Shown here in pieces: positions 1 through 10,887 of a DNA stretch of 62,057 bases (position 1 is its first letter; every line of letters begins with the position of its first letter). The stretch covers positions 1 to 62,057 of the forward strand of contig FTLJ01000535.1 in the NCBI GenBank assembly GCA_900155495.1, written 5' to 3'. Source of the DNA: Porogramme epimiltina. Its lineage: Eukaryota > Basidiomycota > Agaricomycetes > Polyporales > Polyporaceae. The notes below the pieces were generated by a model that saw only the letters and a program-made list of their open reading frames with translations, made no database searches and was not told where the DNA came from. Both the position numbers and the translations under genes were made by a program.

Positions 1-23
1 CCTCACCCCCTAACCCCCCGCCC

Positions 24-659
24 TCACCCCCACCGCCGACATATCGGCGCGCGGCGCGGCACCAGTGCACGCAGCGCTGCCAAAATCCGCGGAGGCGGCG
101 GCGGCGCGGGCGGCGTGAGGTCCGCGCGGCGCTCGAGCGCCGTCCCCGCGATGCGCACCGCGGGGTGGAACACGCACACGTCCGGGGCCTCGCTGAACGA
201 CACGCTCTTCTGCCGCTCGTGCGCCGGCCGCGTCGGCGACAGCCCCGCGCGCGAGTGTGAGCGCGAGCGCGAACGTGAGCGGGAGGAGGAAGTGGTGGTG
301 GTAGCGGCGGTGCTGACGGACCACCGGCGGCTGGAGCGCGCGGAGCGCGGGGACGCGGCGAACTGCGGGGCTGGACTGGCGTCGGAGTCGGACGGAGACG
401 CGTCCGCATCCGCGAGCGAGGCGGCGTCCGACCCCGCGCGCGGGCGGCGACGGGGCGAGGCGGGGCGCCGCTTGAGGCAGCTTCGTGGGTACGAGCGCGC
501 GGTGTGGGGCGCGGAGTCCGCGTCTGAGTCCGCGCCCGCGCCCGCGAGCGAGGAGGCGTCCGACTCGGCGCGCGGGCGGCGGCGGGGAGAGTCGGCGCGC
601 TGCTTGAGGCAGCTTCGCGGGTACGAGCGCGCGGTCGGGGGAGCCGCGCGCGCGCCCAT
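24..659 (-). CDS. Basic Ser/Arg/Pro-rich protein with internal tandem duplication
   Basis: A 211-codon minus-strand frame in very GC-rich DNA. I do not recognise a named family. The N-terminal half holds two copies of a unit of about 44 residues, each carrying SYPRSCLK followed by SPRRRPRA and SDA-SLA. The same duplication is visible in the DNA as a direct repeat with a period of 132 bp (for example near 470 and 602). Then come a Ser/Arg stretch (RSRSRSRSHSR) and a KSVSFSE motif, which resembles the RVxF-type phosphatase-docking and 'K-S-V-x-F' segments of other fungal low-complexity proteins. The C-terminus has a polyproline run. The unit length is a multiple of three and the protein motif is conserved, which favours real coding. 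In this GC-rich DNA the opposite strand is also open, so the call is moderate. Upstream exons cannot be excluded. Confidence 0.5.
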   Translation of the reverse strand: MGARAAPPTARSYPRSCLKQRADSPRRRPRAESDASSLAGAGADSDADSAPHTARSYPRSCLKRRPASPRRRPRAGSDAASLADADASPSDSDASPAPQFAASPRSARSSRRWSVSTAATTTTSSSRSRSRSRSHSRAGLSPTRPAHERQKSVSFSEAPDVCVFHPAVRIAGTALERRADLTPPAPPPPPRILAALRALVPRRAPICRRWG

Positions 660-1188
660 CGCTCGCCCGTGGCGCGTTTGGTGTGGGCGCGTTCAGGGCG
701 TGTGTGTGTGTAGGGGTAGAGTAGGTGCGCTGCGTAGAAGAACGTGGGTGCGAGGTGGAACAATGGCTGGGGAGCGCGGGAAGTCGAAAGTCGGAGAGGT
801 GAGCAGGACGCGCGCATTTATGTTCGTCCTTGGCCAGGACGAGGACCGCCGGTTCGCCCGAAACCTGTACAGCGTGCCCCTCTGTTTCGCGCGTCGGAAG
901 TCCAGGAAAGGAGGAGTCGGTGCGCGGTGACGACACGGGTCGGGGTATCCGCGAGGGAAAGGGGTCGCAGTGTGGGTACCAGTTAGATCGGCCCGCATAT
1001 AGGGGGCACTGCTATTGCACAATTTGGCTATGGCGCCAATTGTTTTCTGGGAGTGTCGTGGACCCATAGTGAAGAGAGAAGTCCAAAGGAGGTAGCGTTA
1101 GTATACAACGGGGCACTGCGGCACGCAGCAGGATATGCGCGTTTAAATGCATTTGGGAGGAAAGCTCTCAGATCTCAGGGGTTGGAGC
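660..1188. other. Intergenic, no gene seen
   Basis: Between the Ser/Arg-rich protein and the 3' end of HET gene A. The short open frames here overlap on several strands and have no recognisable motifs. A GT-rich run lies near 700-715. I see no gene. Confidence 0.5.
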
Positions 1189-3330
1189 CTATTGAAGGTT
1201 GCTGCGTCTTCTGAGCCACAGGATGGAAGCAGAGCGCCCGGGAAGATTGGTAGAGGAAAAAAACTTGGAAACCGGGCTGGCCTCAGGCGACACCGGTGAT
1301 CCTGGAGATTTCGTGCCTAAGTCATCGTATGCTGTCTCAACCGCAGCCCATGTTGTCTCAGCCTCAGCCAGAGGCGGTGCAAGCGACTCCAAAGGGGGAA
1401 TATACACCTTCGCGCGGTGCTGGTGTCCGACGTACTCGCTCCCTTCGAGATTCAGGTGGAGCACGAGCGTCGTATTGGGGGAGATGCGACAGCGCGCAAA
1501 CGAGAGCCGCACGGTGCGCTCGGAGCCTGCACCTTCCTGGAAGCGCCGCGCGAGCCCGTCCCAGTCCGCGACATGGTGTGTGGCACAGTCGTGTGTGAGG
1601 TCGACCACTTCGCTCCAGTTTGCTTTGTGGTATGCCTTGACCTTCGCCCAGTGGGCGTGTCTGCCGTCAGCTTCGCCGCGTGCGGGGCACGTCCCAAGGA
1701 CAAGCGCAAGGCCCTCGCCCTGCATCGTGTTCTGAATAAGCAGCGAAGCGAGGAGCGGCGTATGTGCTGTTGGCTTGCTGTGCATCTCGAGGGAGCAGGT
1801 GTCCATACCCAGTGCGGCCAGCCTCTTAATCAACCAATGCGGGATGCGGAAGGGAGGCGCGGGGGTGATGCAGTTAATGGGATAGCAGGGGCCTAGTCCA
1901 CCGTCGTCGTGTGCGGGAGGGATGCCGTCGGCAATGTAGATGTCGCGCCACGCAGGCTGGATAACCTTTCCGTGGAATGTCAAAGAGTAAAGGTCTCTAC
2001 CAAGTGATGTAACCCGCGCAAATCCTTGTGTTCCGATAGTGTTCTGGTATCCGTAACCGACATGGTACTTTATCTGGGTGAGGTCCTGAAGGGGGCTCTT
2101 TGAGACATGGAGCAGGAGGCCGATATGTGTGGTGTCAGTGTTGCAAAGTAACACAGCAAGGGCATATCCATCGTCGAGATCTACGATTGGAAGCCGGCAT
2201 CGCACGCCGTAGCTAGTGATAGAGTAATTTGGTAGTTCTATGACTCCGAATGGGCCGTTTTCTTTGCGGTTTTCAAAGTCTTTGGTGTTCTAGATTGTGT
2301 CGTCAGACAAGCTACGGAAATAAATGACGACAGGTATACATACACTATGCTCTGGTTTCCATTGATATGGTAAGTACGGTTGTAAGGGGGCTATGGAGTT
2401 CGGAGTGAACTGCACCGTAGCGGTTGACGGTGCTGTCGACGGTCTTGAGAACGCCTTAGGAGATGAAGCAAGGAGGTAGGCGCCGTTGTTGTCGGTCGCA
2501 TCATTTGACTCCTGGGGAGTTTCCAATTGCGGAAAGCTAGGGGAACATAGGCCTTGTGAGGCCCATTCTCCCCAGACGAACAGACTCGTGTCACAAGATT
2601 TCTTCATGATCTCTTCCTGCAGACGACGAAACGCATTTCGTCCCTCTCCATAGATTGTCGGCATGCTGACATTGAAAAGACCCATGAGGCAGTACGCCTC
2701 GTCCTCGACGCGCGTTGTCGTCCGCGTGGACGCCCATGACATGCGCGCCGCGATGGACATCTTGGAAAAGTGAACTTCACGAGTAAGGACCTGTGCGGAC
2801 ACCCCGGTGATCTCGTCAAGGAGAGACGCTATGTTGAGCTTGTTCCCGATTGGTTGCCAGTCGCGGGAGAGGAAAATCACGTCTGCAGGCGCGATGAGCT
2901 CCTGAAGAGTCCATCCGCGCTTGTGCCAGCGCGCCCGCCGGAAGGCCGACTGTGTTGCATCCAGCGCAGAGCCTGAAGGGACCTCCGCGAGAAAAGCATA
3001 GCAGACCTCGGAGGCTGCATACCAACGAAACATTGAATTGATGGCCTCTGAGAGTTCGGAGCTGCTTGTCTTGTCGATGCAGCAGGTGTCGATCCACACC
3101 CATCGGAAACCATGCTTCTCGGCTATGATGCAGCAGTTACGGATTTTGGGCGGGACCAAGTCTCGGGGGTTCTTGTTCGAGATCTGGCACTGCGCTTTGA
3201 GCGCTTGAAGGTCTTGGAACGTGGATTCATGGTTGTCCCAGGTGTGAGAGAGTATGGCGTAACCTCCATCGACAACGTTGGGCGCAGTGAAAAAATGCAG
3301 TTCCGCGCGGCTCGTGCTCAGCAGCCACAT
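1189..3330 (-). CDS. HET-domain/DUF8212 protein, copy A
   Basis: Two exons: 3330-2344 and 2289-1189, joined by a 54-nt phase-0 intron (GTATGT...CTAG); about 695 residues. The start is the MWLLS shared by every copy in the window. The HET domain begins with YAILSHTW (about residues 24-31), followed by WVWIDTCCIDKTSS (about 77-90), SEAINSMFRWY and RGWTLQELIAP (about 141-151). The DUF8212-type block is EDEAYCLMGLF...MPTIYGEG. Exon 2 opens with GPFGVIELP and carries the C-terminal module shared by all copies (GVRCRLP, AVLLC, GLLLH, LYSLTFHG, WRDIYI). The tail is short and polar. HET proteins are known mediators of heterokaryon incompatibility and programmed cell death. A role here is inferred from family only; the recognition partner is unknown. 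It is closest in style to copy C (RNCCI, MPTIYGEG...RLQEEIMK). Confidence 0.9.
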
Positions 3331-3849
3331 TGAAGTGCCTAACTTGCGAGGGTAGCGTCTGAGATGAACCTAGGAAGAAGGGAGAGCATAATGAGAATCG
3401 TCTGGGAGATAATTACAAAGTCTGTGAACTCGATGCCCGTACCTGTTCAGGGTGGTGCACTGTGCGCACAAGTAGAGTGAGGGTCAAGAGCAAGTAGTGC
3501 TGGCCGTGCGTATATGCGGATGGTAACTAACCTGGCAGTTACCCGCGCCTGCCAGGTGGGCACCCTGGATTCCTTTTTCCAGATAGCCTTATTTTTAATT
3601 GAAAACCTTCTCTGTGATCATCTATCATCACTTCACTTAAGAATGTTTCACACAGCCAACGTTGGGGAGCAGTCATCCGTCAAGTCGTTGTGGTTTTAGA
3701 TGAGAGAATAACGATGGCAGTGGCTGCTACCATGCGACGCAAGATAAATACATAGACATCCTATCCAATCTCGTCATGAATCTAGAAGCCACGCTGACCT
3801 TGATAATCCAACCTAGTCACATGTTATGGCATGCCGATGCCCTCAGCCG
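3331..3849. other. Intergenic between HET A and HET B
   Basis: About 520 bp separate the start of copy A from the stop of copy B (both minus strand). It must hold the copy A promoter. I see no clear TATA box and no gene. Confidence 0.5.
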
Positions 3850-6191
3850 CTAGACATAGCGCATACGCCACAGCTGGTTCGAAATCAATGCCAACATCAA
3901 CAACCCTGAGATCGGGTGCGAGAGGGCGACGGATAGCGCTAGCCTCAGTGATCCGAAGCTGCACGGTCGGAGCCTAGCTCGAAGCGACCGCCCACAGGAT
4001 AAGGATGCGCATGTGCCCCATTTAGTCGCGGTTCTGACAAAGAGCTTCAGAAGAACCAGCCGCAAGTTTTCTAAACCCCCACGCATCGCACCTGCTGCCA
4101 AAGAGGCAGGCGGCTCGCTCCACGGCCGCGACACCCTCCACGGCCGCGGGAGCCTCAACAAGAGCCGTGTAGACACAAGCTGTGACGGCGGGCTTCGGAC
4201 GCTTCCTGATCGTTGTACGGCCTCTCCGAACGGCGGGACGACCACACCCAGCTCACGCTGCAGCGCCTCGTACACACGCCCCTTGAGCTCGACGTGCATG
4301 ACGAGCGTCGTCTCGGGGCTGTGCCTGCACGGCCTGAACGACACGCGTAAGACGCGTTCGCCCTCCAGCCCATCTGCGAACTCCCGAGCGCGGGCGGGCT
4401 CGCCCCCGCCTGCAGCCACAACAGGCGCCCACGCGTCGACATGGTCCTGCGCGCAGTCGTGGACGTACGTCGACCACGGCGCGCACCAGTTCTTGTGGTG
4501 CAGGAACGAGACGTGCGCCCAACGTGCGGGGCGGCCGCCAGCCCGCCCAGAGGAAGCGCCGACGTCACAGAGGCCGACTGAGATGCGGAACGCCTCGCAG
4601 CGCGGGGTGTTCGTGAACGAGACCCAAGTGCGGGGGAGCGCGCGCGCGGGGACGTCGCCGAAGAGCGGGACGAAGCCGAGCGCCTGGAGGTCGCCGAGGA
4701 GCCAGCGCGGCACGCGGAACGGCGTGGTGGGGATGCTGTCGAGCTTGCAGGAGAGCAGGCGGAGCGCGGGGTCGCTGTTCTCCGCGTGGCTCGGGGCGGG
4801 GTGGATGTAGATGTCGCGCCACTCCGCCGTGACCGTTTGGCCCATGAAGCGGAGGTTGTGCAAGTCGTTCCCGAGATACACGAGGCGGGAGGAGTAGGCG
4901 CGGCCAGTAGCGCGTTTCGTGAACGCGTAGGCTGCATAGTGCTTCTTGCGGGCTGGGTCCTGGACTTCGCTCTCTGGGGCAGCGTGGAGGAGTAACCCGA
5001 CATGCTGGCTGGAGGTTTCGCATAGTAGAACCGCGATAGAGTAGTCCGCCATATCGATGATGGGAAACCTGCATTTCATCCCATAACTCGTCATCTCGAA
5101 GGAGGGGAGTTCGACACTCCCAAAGGGCCCTAAGAGCTTGCGATCGCTGTATAGAGGCTCTTCGGGCTAATGGGGCGAGTAAACATCAGTGAATATAGCG
5201 ATGATGGATGACAAGTAACACTTACATGACTTCTCCAACGCCAAGGGAGATAAGGTTGAATGGGGTCCGAGAGCGACGGTGTGAAGTATACTGTGCGCCC
5301 ATCGAAGCTCCGCGGAGACGGGGCGAACAAGAAACGCCCCTCCTTAGAGAGCCCGTGAAAATCGGCCCACATCCTCTTCAGCTTGACAGGCGGGCGGACC
5401 TCGTCCTTCGCGGTGTACGTGTTTCCCCACGCGAAGAGGCTTGTGTCGATTGACTGCCGCGCAATCTCTTGTTGTAATCTGTGGAATGCCTGCCGGCCCT
5501 CGCCATAAATCGTCGGCATGTTGATCCCGAAGAGGCCCAGGAGGCAGTATGCTTCATCCTCGACGCGTCGTGTGTGCCGTTTAGACGCCCATGACATGCG
5601 CTCTGCAACAGACGCGACGAAGAAGGTCTTCTTACGAGCGAGGATGGAGTCCCGTATACCCGTGATGCTGCTCAGGAGAGGCGCGAGGTCTTGCTTGGTA
5701 CCGAGGTTCGCCCACTCGTTGGACACGAAAACGACGAGCGCAGGTGCGAGGAGCTCCTGTAGAGTCCACCCGCGGGTGTGCCAGCGCGCACGACGAAACG
5801 CGGACCCGGGCTGCTCCAGCGTGCGCGCGCAGCAGGAAGGGACATCTTCGAGATGGGCATAACACACCTCAGCGCAGGCGTACCAGCGAAACATAGAGTT
5901 GATCGCCTCTGAGAGCTCGGTGCTGCTAGTCTTGTCGATGCAGCAAGTGTCGATCCATATCCATCGGTATCCATCCTGCTCCGCAATGAGGCAGGCGTTC
6001 CGGATCTTCGCGGAAGAGAGTTCACGGGGATTCTTGAGGGTCACTTTACAGTGCTCTTGGAGTGCGCGAGTCTCCTGGAATGTCTGTTCCTGCTCGTTCC
6101 ACGTATGAGAAAGGATTGCATAGCCGCCTGGGACTCGAGATGGGTCGGGAAAAAAGTGTAGTTCTGCGCGATCTGTGCTGACAAGCCACAT
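3850..6191 (-). CDS. HET-domain/DUF8212 protein, copy B, hydrophobic C-terminal tail
   Basis: Exons 6191-5226 and 5166-3850 with a 59-nt phase-0 intron (GTAAGT...TTAG), giving about 760 residues. The HET motifs are YAILSHTW, WIWIDTCCIDKTSS, SEAINSMFRWY and RGWTLQELLAP. The DUF8212 block reads EDEAYCLLGLFGINMPTIYGEG. Exon 2 begins PEEPLYSDRKLLGPFG and continues with MKCRFP, AVLLCETS, GLLLH, LGNDLHNLRF, WRDIYI and a late RVLRVSF...ETTLVMHVELKG segment. After that it carries an extra tail of about 110 residues, ending in a hydrophobic stretch around LRLALSVALSHPISGLLML that could anchor it in a membrane. Exon 2 is very GC-rich in its middle. The linker before the intron (FLFAPSPRSFDGRTVYFTP) resembles copy E, its likely closest relative on the other side of the array. 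Confidence 0.9.
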
Positions 6192-7399
6192 TATGGTGAA
6201 TCCTATAGGGGTAAGAAGTGCACTTCAACTATGAAGGTCAGTATTCGTTGAGAGACGGTGTTAACGGAATATTCTCACCGGGATAAACAAGACAAAGGTG
6301 GACGAGGTTGAGAAGCAAGCGACAAGGTCAAAACTGAGGGCGACCATGGGCATCCGTGTCATGGTGATCCGTGTAACCAAGCTCTTGGCATGTTGAACAG
6401 ATGCAGTGAAAAGAGATGCGCTCGTCATGATGAAAATGCCCTGCGGTCGCTCTCTGCGTGCAGTGGTAAGCGTCGAGGTAGACGGGTGCATATGTCGTGG
6501 TTGGTGACCAAGAATCAAGCGCTCTTCCGTCGGGACTTCCCAATATGGGGCGTCGGGGCGCACAACATTCCCACGAGCGCGCCGGCGTAATTTCTGGCGC
6601 CTTTCCTCTTGCATGGACGTTGCCAATCTTCAGCTGCAGGCCGGCCCTCTCCTCAGGGTTATGGCCACCTCATATGACTCTCAACATTCCACATAGCTTC
6701 CATCATGCTCTTGCTTCTCTCTTGACTCCTATCTGCAATCCCCGATGTTGCCTCTATCACCCGCAGAGCATACGAAACCAAGTCCAGGACATCGAGGAGT
6801 CCTCAAAGCGTAGGCCCGGGAAAGGCGGATCTATCATTGGGTTGGTTGGAGCTCGGGTGGGATTGGTGAGCTCTTTGGGTGTCATGTTTCGGTCTTAGCA
6901 TGTAGCATAGACCCTCTCATACGTTTCACCTTCAATACGTCCTCGTCAGGGAATCATTACCCGTATCTCTATCCCCTTCCCCCTGTTCGCCAAGCGTACC
7001 CTCCATCAGAATGATCTCTTTTTGATATTCATGCTTCATCAATGTACACCCATCTCGAATTATCTCGCGCGAACACATCTCGCAGAAGGCACGTTGGCCC
7101 GAGTTGGTGTGTACGTGCTCGTGCCCCTCCTCAGTCCAACTAGGACGAAGCTCCACCGCCCTCTCAAACTCATGGACGTCCACCACGTCGGTTCAGCGAT
7201 GTCGATGGCGGCGTACTGCAGCACTGCTGCTTTTTAACCTCCGGTAACGCACAGCATCCACTACCCGCTCCGAATTGCACAACCTTCTGCCCTTTCCATC
7301 AAACATCTGCCCCGAAGATGGCGCAGTCGGTTCCAGCGTGCGCATATAAGAGCCCAAGCGAGCCCTCCGTCCCCCCTGTCGATCCTCCCCAGCACAGCT
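6192..7399. other. Intergenic between HET B and phosphoesterase 1
   Basis: About 1.2 kb between two divergently transcribed genes (HET B minus, phosphoesterase plus). The longest frames (for example 6497-6898, plus) have no recognisable motif and overlap frames on the other strand. I see only the TATA-like site near 7345. Confidence 0.5.
7345..7350 (+). promoter_or_regulatory. TATA-like box of phosphoesterase 1
   Basis: TATAAG, 50 nt upstream of the ATG at 7400, in a GC-rich context. The position fits a core promoter element. Confidence 0.45.
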
Positions 7400-10353
7400 A
7401 TGGTGCGGCTCGCATCGGTCTTCACGCTTATCCTCACAGCCCTTGCCGTCCACGCTTGCGGCGACCACGATGCCCACGACCATGCCCGGCGCGAGTTCCC
7501 ACAGACGTACCTCGTCCCGCCCTCGCGGCCGCTCGTGTGGGGCGACCTGAACATCATCCACACGACGGACACCCATGGCTGGCTGCTGGGCCACCAGAAG
7601 GGTGGCTTCCCCGAGCCCAACTACAGGTACGCCCCCTTTCTTGTGTCTCCAGCGTGTAGGAATGAGCTGAGACAGCACCCAGCGGAGACCTGGGCGACTT
7701 CTCGTCCTTTGTAGCGCACATGAAGCAAATTGCTCTAGTGAGTCGTGTGCCACGTTTCGGAAGGGTCCCTCGTGACCCCCGATGTCGGACAGCGTGCTGA
7801 CGGCACTTTAGGAAAAGGATGTCGACCTGTTGTTGGTCGATTCAGGGGATCTCCACGATGGTCCGCGGGTGGTGTAGCTTTGATACCTCGAATCCTAGCG
7901 CTGATCCGTGAACGCAGGAACGGGTCTCTCTGACGGCTTCCTGCCGGGCGGCGTAGATGCCCACGATGTGAGCCGAGCTTCCCGTTTCCGCGCCCCGTTA
8001 GATGCCAACGCTCACATCTGTTCCGTAGTCGAACCAGTTCCTGCTGGACTTGCCGTATGACGTCATGGCAATAGGAAAGTACGTATCCCGCGTCTGTACC
8101 CGTTTACACCTTGAGGGCACTGACTTGCTCTCTAGTCACGAACTTTACATTTATGCGAACACGCTCGACATGCACACCGACTTCGCGCCAAAGCTCAAGG
8201 GGCGTTACCTCACTTCGAACGTGAACATCACCACCCTCGACGAGAATGGGAACGTCGTCAACATCCCTGTGGGCGGTGAGTGCTTACACTATTTGGCGCA
8301 TACAGCGGGACGCCGTGTCTTAAGAACTTCACGTTGACGTAACATCTTTTCGTATCCGAATATAGAACGCTTCGCAAAGTTCAAGACGCGGAAGTACGTG
8401 TGTCATGTCCATGTGTTCAGGCACGCAGAACGCCCGCTGACCCTATAGCGGTACGTAGAGGCCGCAAAATCACGTCTCTTGGTGTGATATTCGACTTCAC
8501 TGGAAACGATGTCAACACGACTGTGCAGAAGGTGGAAGACATGGTCAACGAAACCTGGGTGAGTTCGTTAGGCTTGTGTTCGTGTTATTGTAGCTAACTT
8601 TCTTTCATGACCAGTTCAAGGACGCTATTGCCGAAGAACCCGACTTTTTCCTCTTAGTAGGGTGAGCTGCTCTCCTTCCGGACTTCGCATCAAGCCTCAT
8701 GTGTATTCTGTAGTCATATGCCGATTGTCAAGACCAACCATTGTGCGTCCAAGCCCATATATCCGCAGATTATGTGCCTAACGACGTTCCTATACACTTA
8801 TAGGGCCTCTCGTCTACAATGCCGTTCGTGCGGTGCACCCGCACACCCCTATTGTGATATTGGGAGGTATGTCATTTACCCTGTGTATTCCTGGAATTCA
8901 CGCTGACCTCCTCTAGGCCACTCTCACATCCGTGACTGCGGTAAGATCAGCGGTCTGCGATTACATTCCGAGCTTATCATTGCTTATTCTAGCCCCATAT
9001 GACGGCCGTGCAATTGCTTTCCAAAGCGGGCGCTACATGGAGACTGTTGGTGAGATTATTCGCTCATCTTGCAGCGCACAGAGATTGATGAAGTGATTTG
9101 CAGGTTGGCTAAGTGAGTGCCATCACCCTGTCTTCAGACGTCTTCTGTCTCTGACAAGCCTTCGCCAGGTCTTGATCTTAATCACGTTCAGCCAACGGAG
9201 AATATCACCTTCTCTCGACGCTACCTGGACGCGAATCGCGTAACCTACGAGGTGCGACCATACGTACCACTATTCGAACAACGGAACCTCGTTTTGACAC
9301 AACTCGCAGTATCATACGCGTCAAAACAACCATACCTTTGACACGCCGAAGGGAAATGCCATCCGTGCGGGCCTGCACAGCCTCGCAGAGAAGTTCGATC
9401 TGGAGTTCCTCTTTGGCACAGCGCCGCACGACTACCACATCGCACAGTCAGTTGCCGATCTCTATCCTCGTGCCCCCTGATATACTCACCGCACCTACCT
9501 CCTCCCCCAGAGCACCGTTCCCTTCCAACGACTCTTCCCTTTCCCTCTTCAGCGAGGCCATACAATACTCGCTCATCGTGAACAACACGCGCGCCTCGAT
9601 TCCGCACGCGATCATCGCCAACACCGGCTCACAGCGGTACGACATCTTCGGCGGGCCGTTCACGAAGAACGACCAGATCACCGCGTCCCCGTTCACGAAC
9701 GCGTTCGTCTACGTCCCCGACGTGCCCGCGAGTGCAGCTGCGCAGGTCCTCCCCGCACTCAATGCTGCGGGGGAGCAGGACCGCCGCCGGCGCGAGCTCG
9801 CGGAGGACGGCAATGATTGGATGTCAGAGAGGGAGCGTGAAGCGTGGGCGCGGGGTGACGTCGAGATGGTGTTCTGGCGCTGGCTTGCGGAGATGGACAG
9901 GATGAGTCACGGACCGGAGAGGCGCGACGCGGGCAACGCGACGCTGGGATATGTCACGCATGACGTATGTGCTTTAACCTCTTTCGTCTGGCCCAGTATC
10001 TGATCCAGCTTGTGTCCAGTCGTGCCCTGGCGTCGGCGACGACATCTTGCACACCCCCTTGGTGCGTCTCTCTCTCTCTCCGCCTTCGGATCTCGTTCTC
10101 GGAGTAGCTGACCCTAACACTCCTCCAGCCCGTGTACACCTTCCCCGACTTCGTCGGCTCTGGCGTGCCTGATGGGATCGCGGACGATGCACCTGTCGAC
10201 CTCGTCTTCCCGGACTTCGTCCAGACACAGGTCCTCGAGACCATCAATTCGCTTCAGAGTGCACGCACGTACACCGATTCGGATGTCAGTTCGTACACGA
10301 GCGTGCTGACGAACGCGGTCCTCGGAATATACGCGCAGAAGTACTGGAATTAG
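7400..10353 (+). CDS. Secreted 5'-nucleotidase-type metallophosphoesterase, paralogue 1
   Basis: A multi-exon gene (about ten introns). The N-terminus MVRLASVFTLILTALAVHAC is a signal peptide, followed by a His-rich stretch (GDHDAHDHA). The calcineurin-like metal-binding motifs occur in order: IIHTTDTHGW (D-x-H), VDSGDLHDG (GD), IGNHEL (GNHE, split by an intron of about 57 nt ending CTCTAG before the His codon), VGHMPIVK, and GGHSHIRDC (GHxH). The C-terminal region carries SLFSEAIQYSL, NTGSQRYDIF and GPFTKNDQITASPF. It ends SYTSVLTNAVLGIYAQKYWN before the stop at 10351-10353. The family dephosphorylates nucleotides or other phosphoesters outside the cell or in vacuoles, and fungal homologues resemble the yeast vacuolar YHR202W type (from memory). 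Paralogue 2 lies inverted at 19.4-22.3 kb with the same intron after PEPNYR. Exact substrate unknown. Confidence 0.9.
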
Positions 10354-10887
10354 GAGGATGGTTTACGAGCAGGTGTAGGGCTGCTCATGCTTGGTAGCAG
10401 GAAACATTAGTGATGTTGTGTCTACATTAGCCGTCGCGTTGATAGCTCGTGTGGATAGGTAGTCAAAAGTTATAGGATGACTCTAGCCATATGGACACAC
10501 TTGCACACTTGTCAAACCTCGTTCCCCAATGACCCTAGCATGAGCATGAAAGTGATGACGGAGTTCACTGTATTGGATGCCGGCGTGACTCCTAGATTTC
10601 GCCAATACACGACGTCTTCGTGCTGTCAAGCGATATTACCTCCGAGTCAGAGACTGATAACAGATTCTGTCCATCCTTCCACTCTATGCTACTCCCGCGA
10701 TGTACCATTGACGAAAGACCCATCGCCAAACTGCTCCGAAGCGCACAAGCGGATCTGAATTCAAGAGCCTAAGGAGAAAACGAAGAAGGCGGAGCATGCT
10801 GTGAGGATTGTGGACAGAGACCTCGTGGTGGGAATGAAAGCGGAAATGGGGGGGGGGCGGAGGCGGGGAGCTGTCATGCACCGTTTC
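10354..10887. other. Convergent intergenic region
   Basis: Between the 3' ends of phosphoesterase 1 (+) and HET C (-). It contains a short poly-G run near 10850. I see no gene. Confidence 0.5.

Noticed and set aside
115..930. 271-codon plus-strand frame over the first gene
   Set aside because: It is the antisense of the Ser/Arg-rich minus frame in very GC-rich DNA, with no motif; the repeat structure makes better protein sense on the minus strand.
4013..5003. Long plus and minus frames (265 and 282 codons) inside HET B exon 2
   Set aside because: Shadow frames caused by high GC; the HET B frame matches the conserved module of the other copies.
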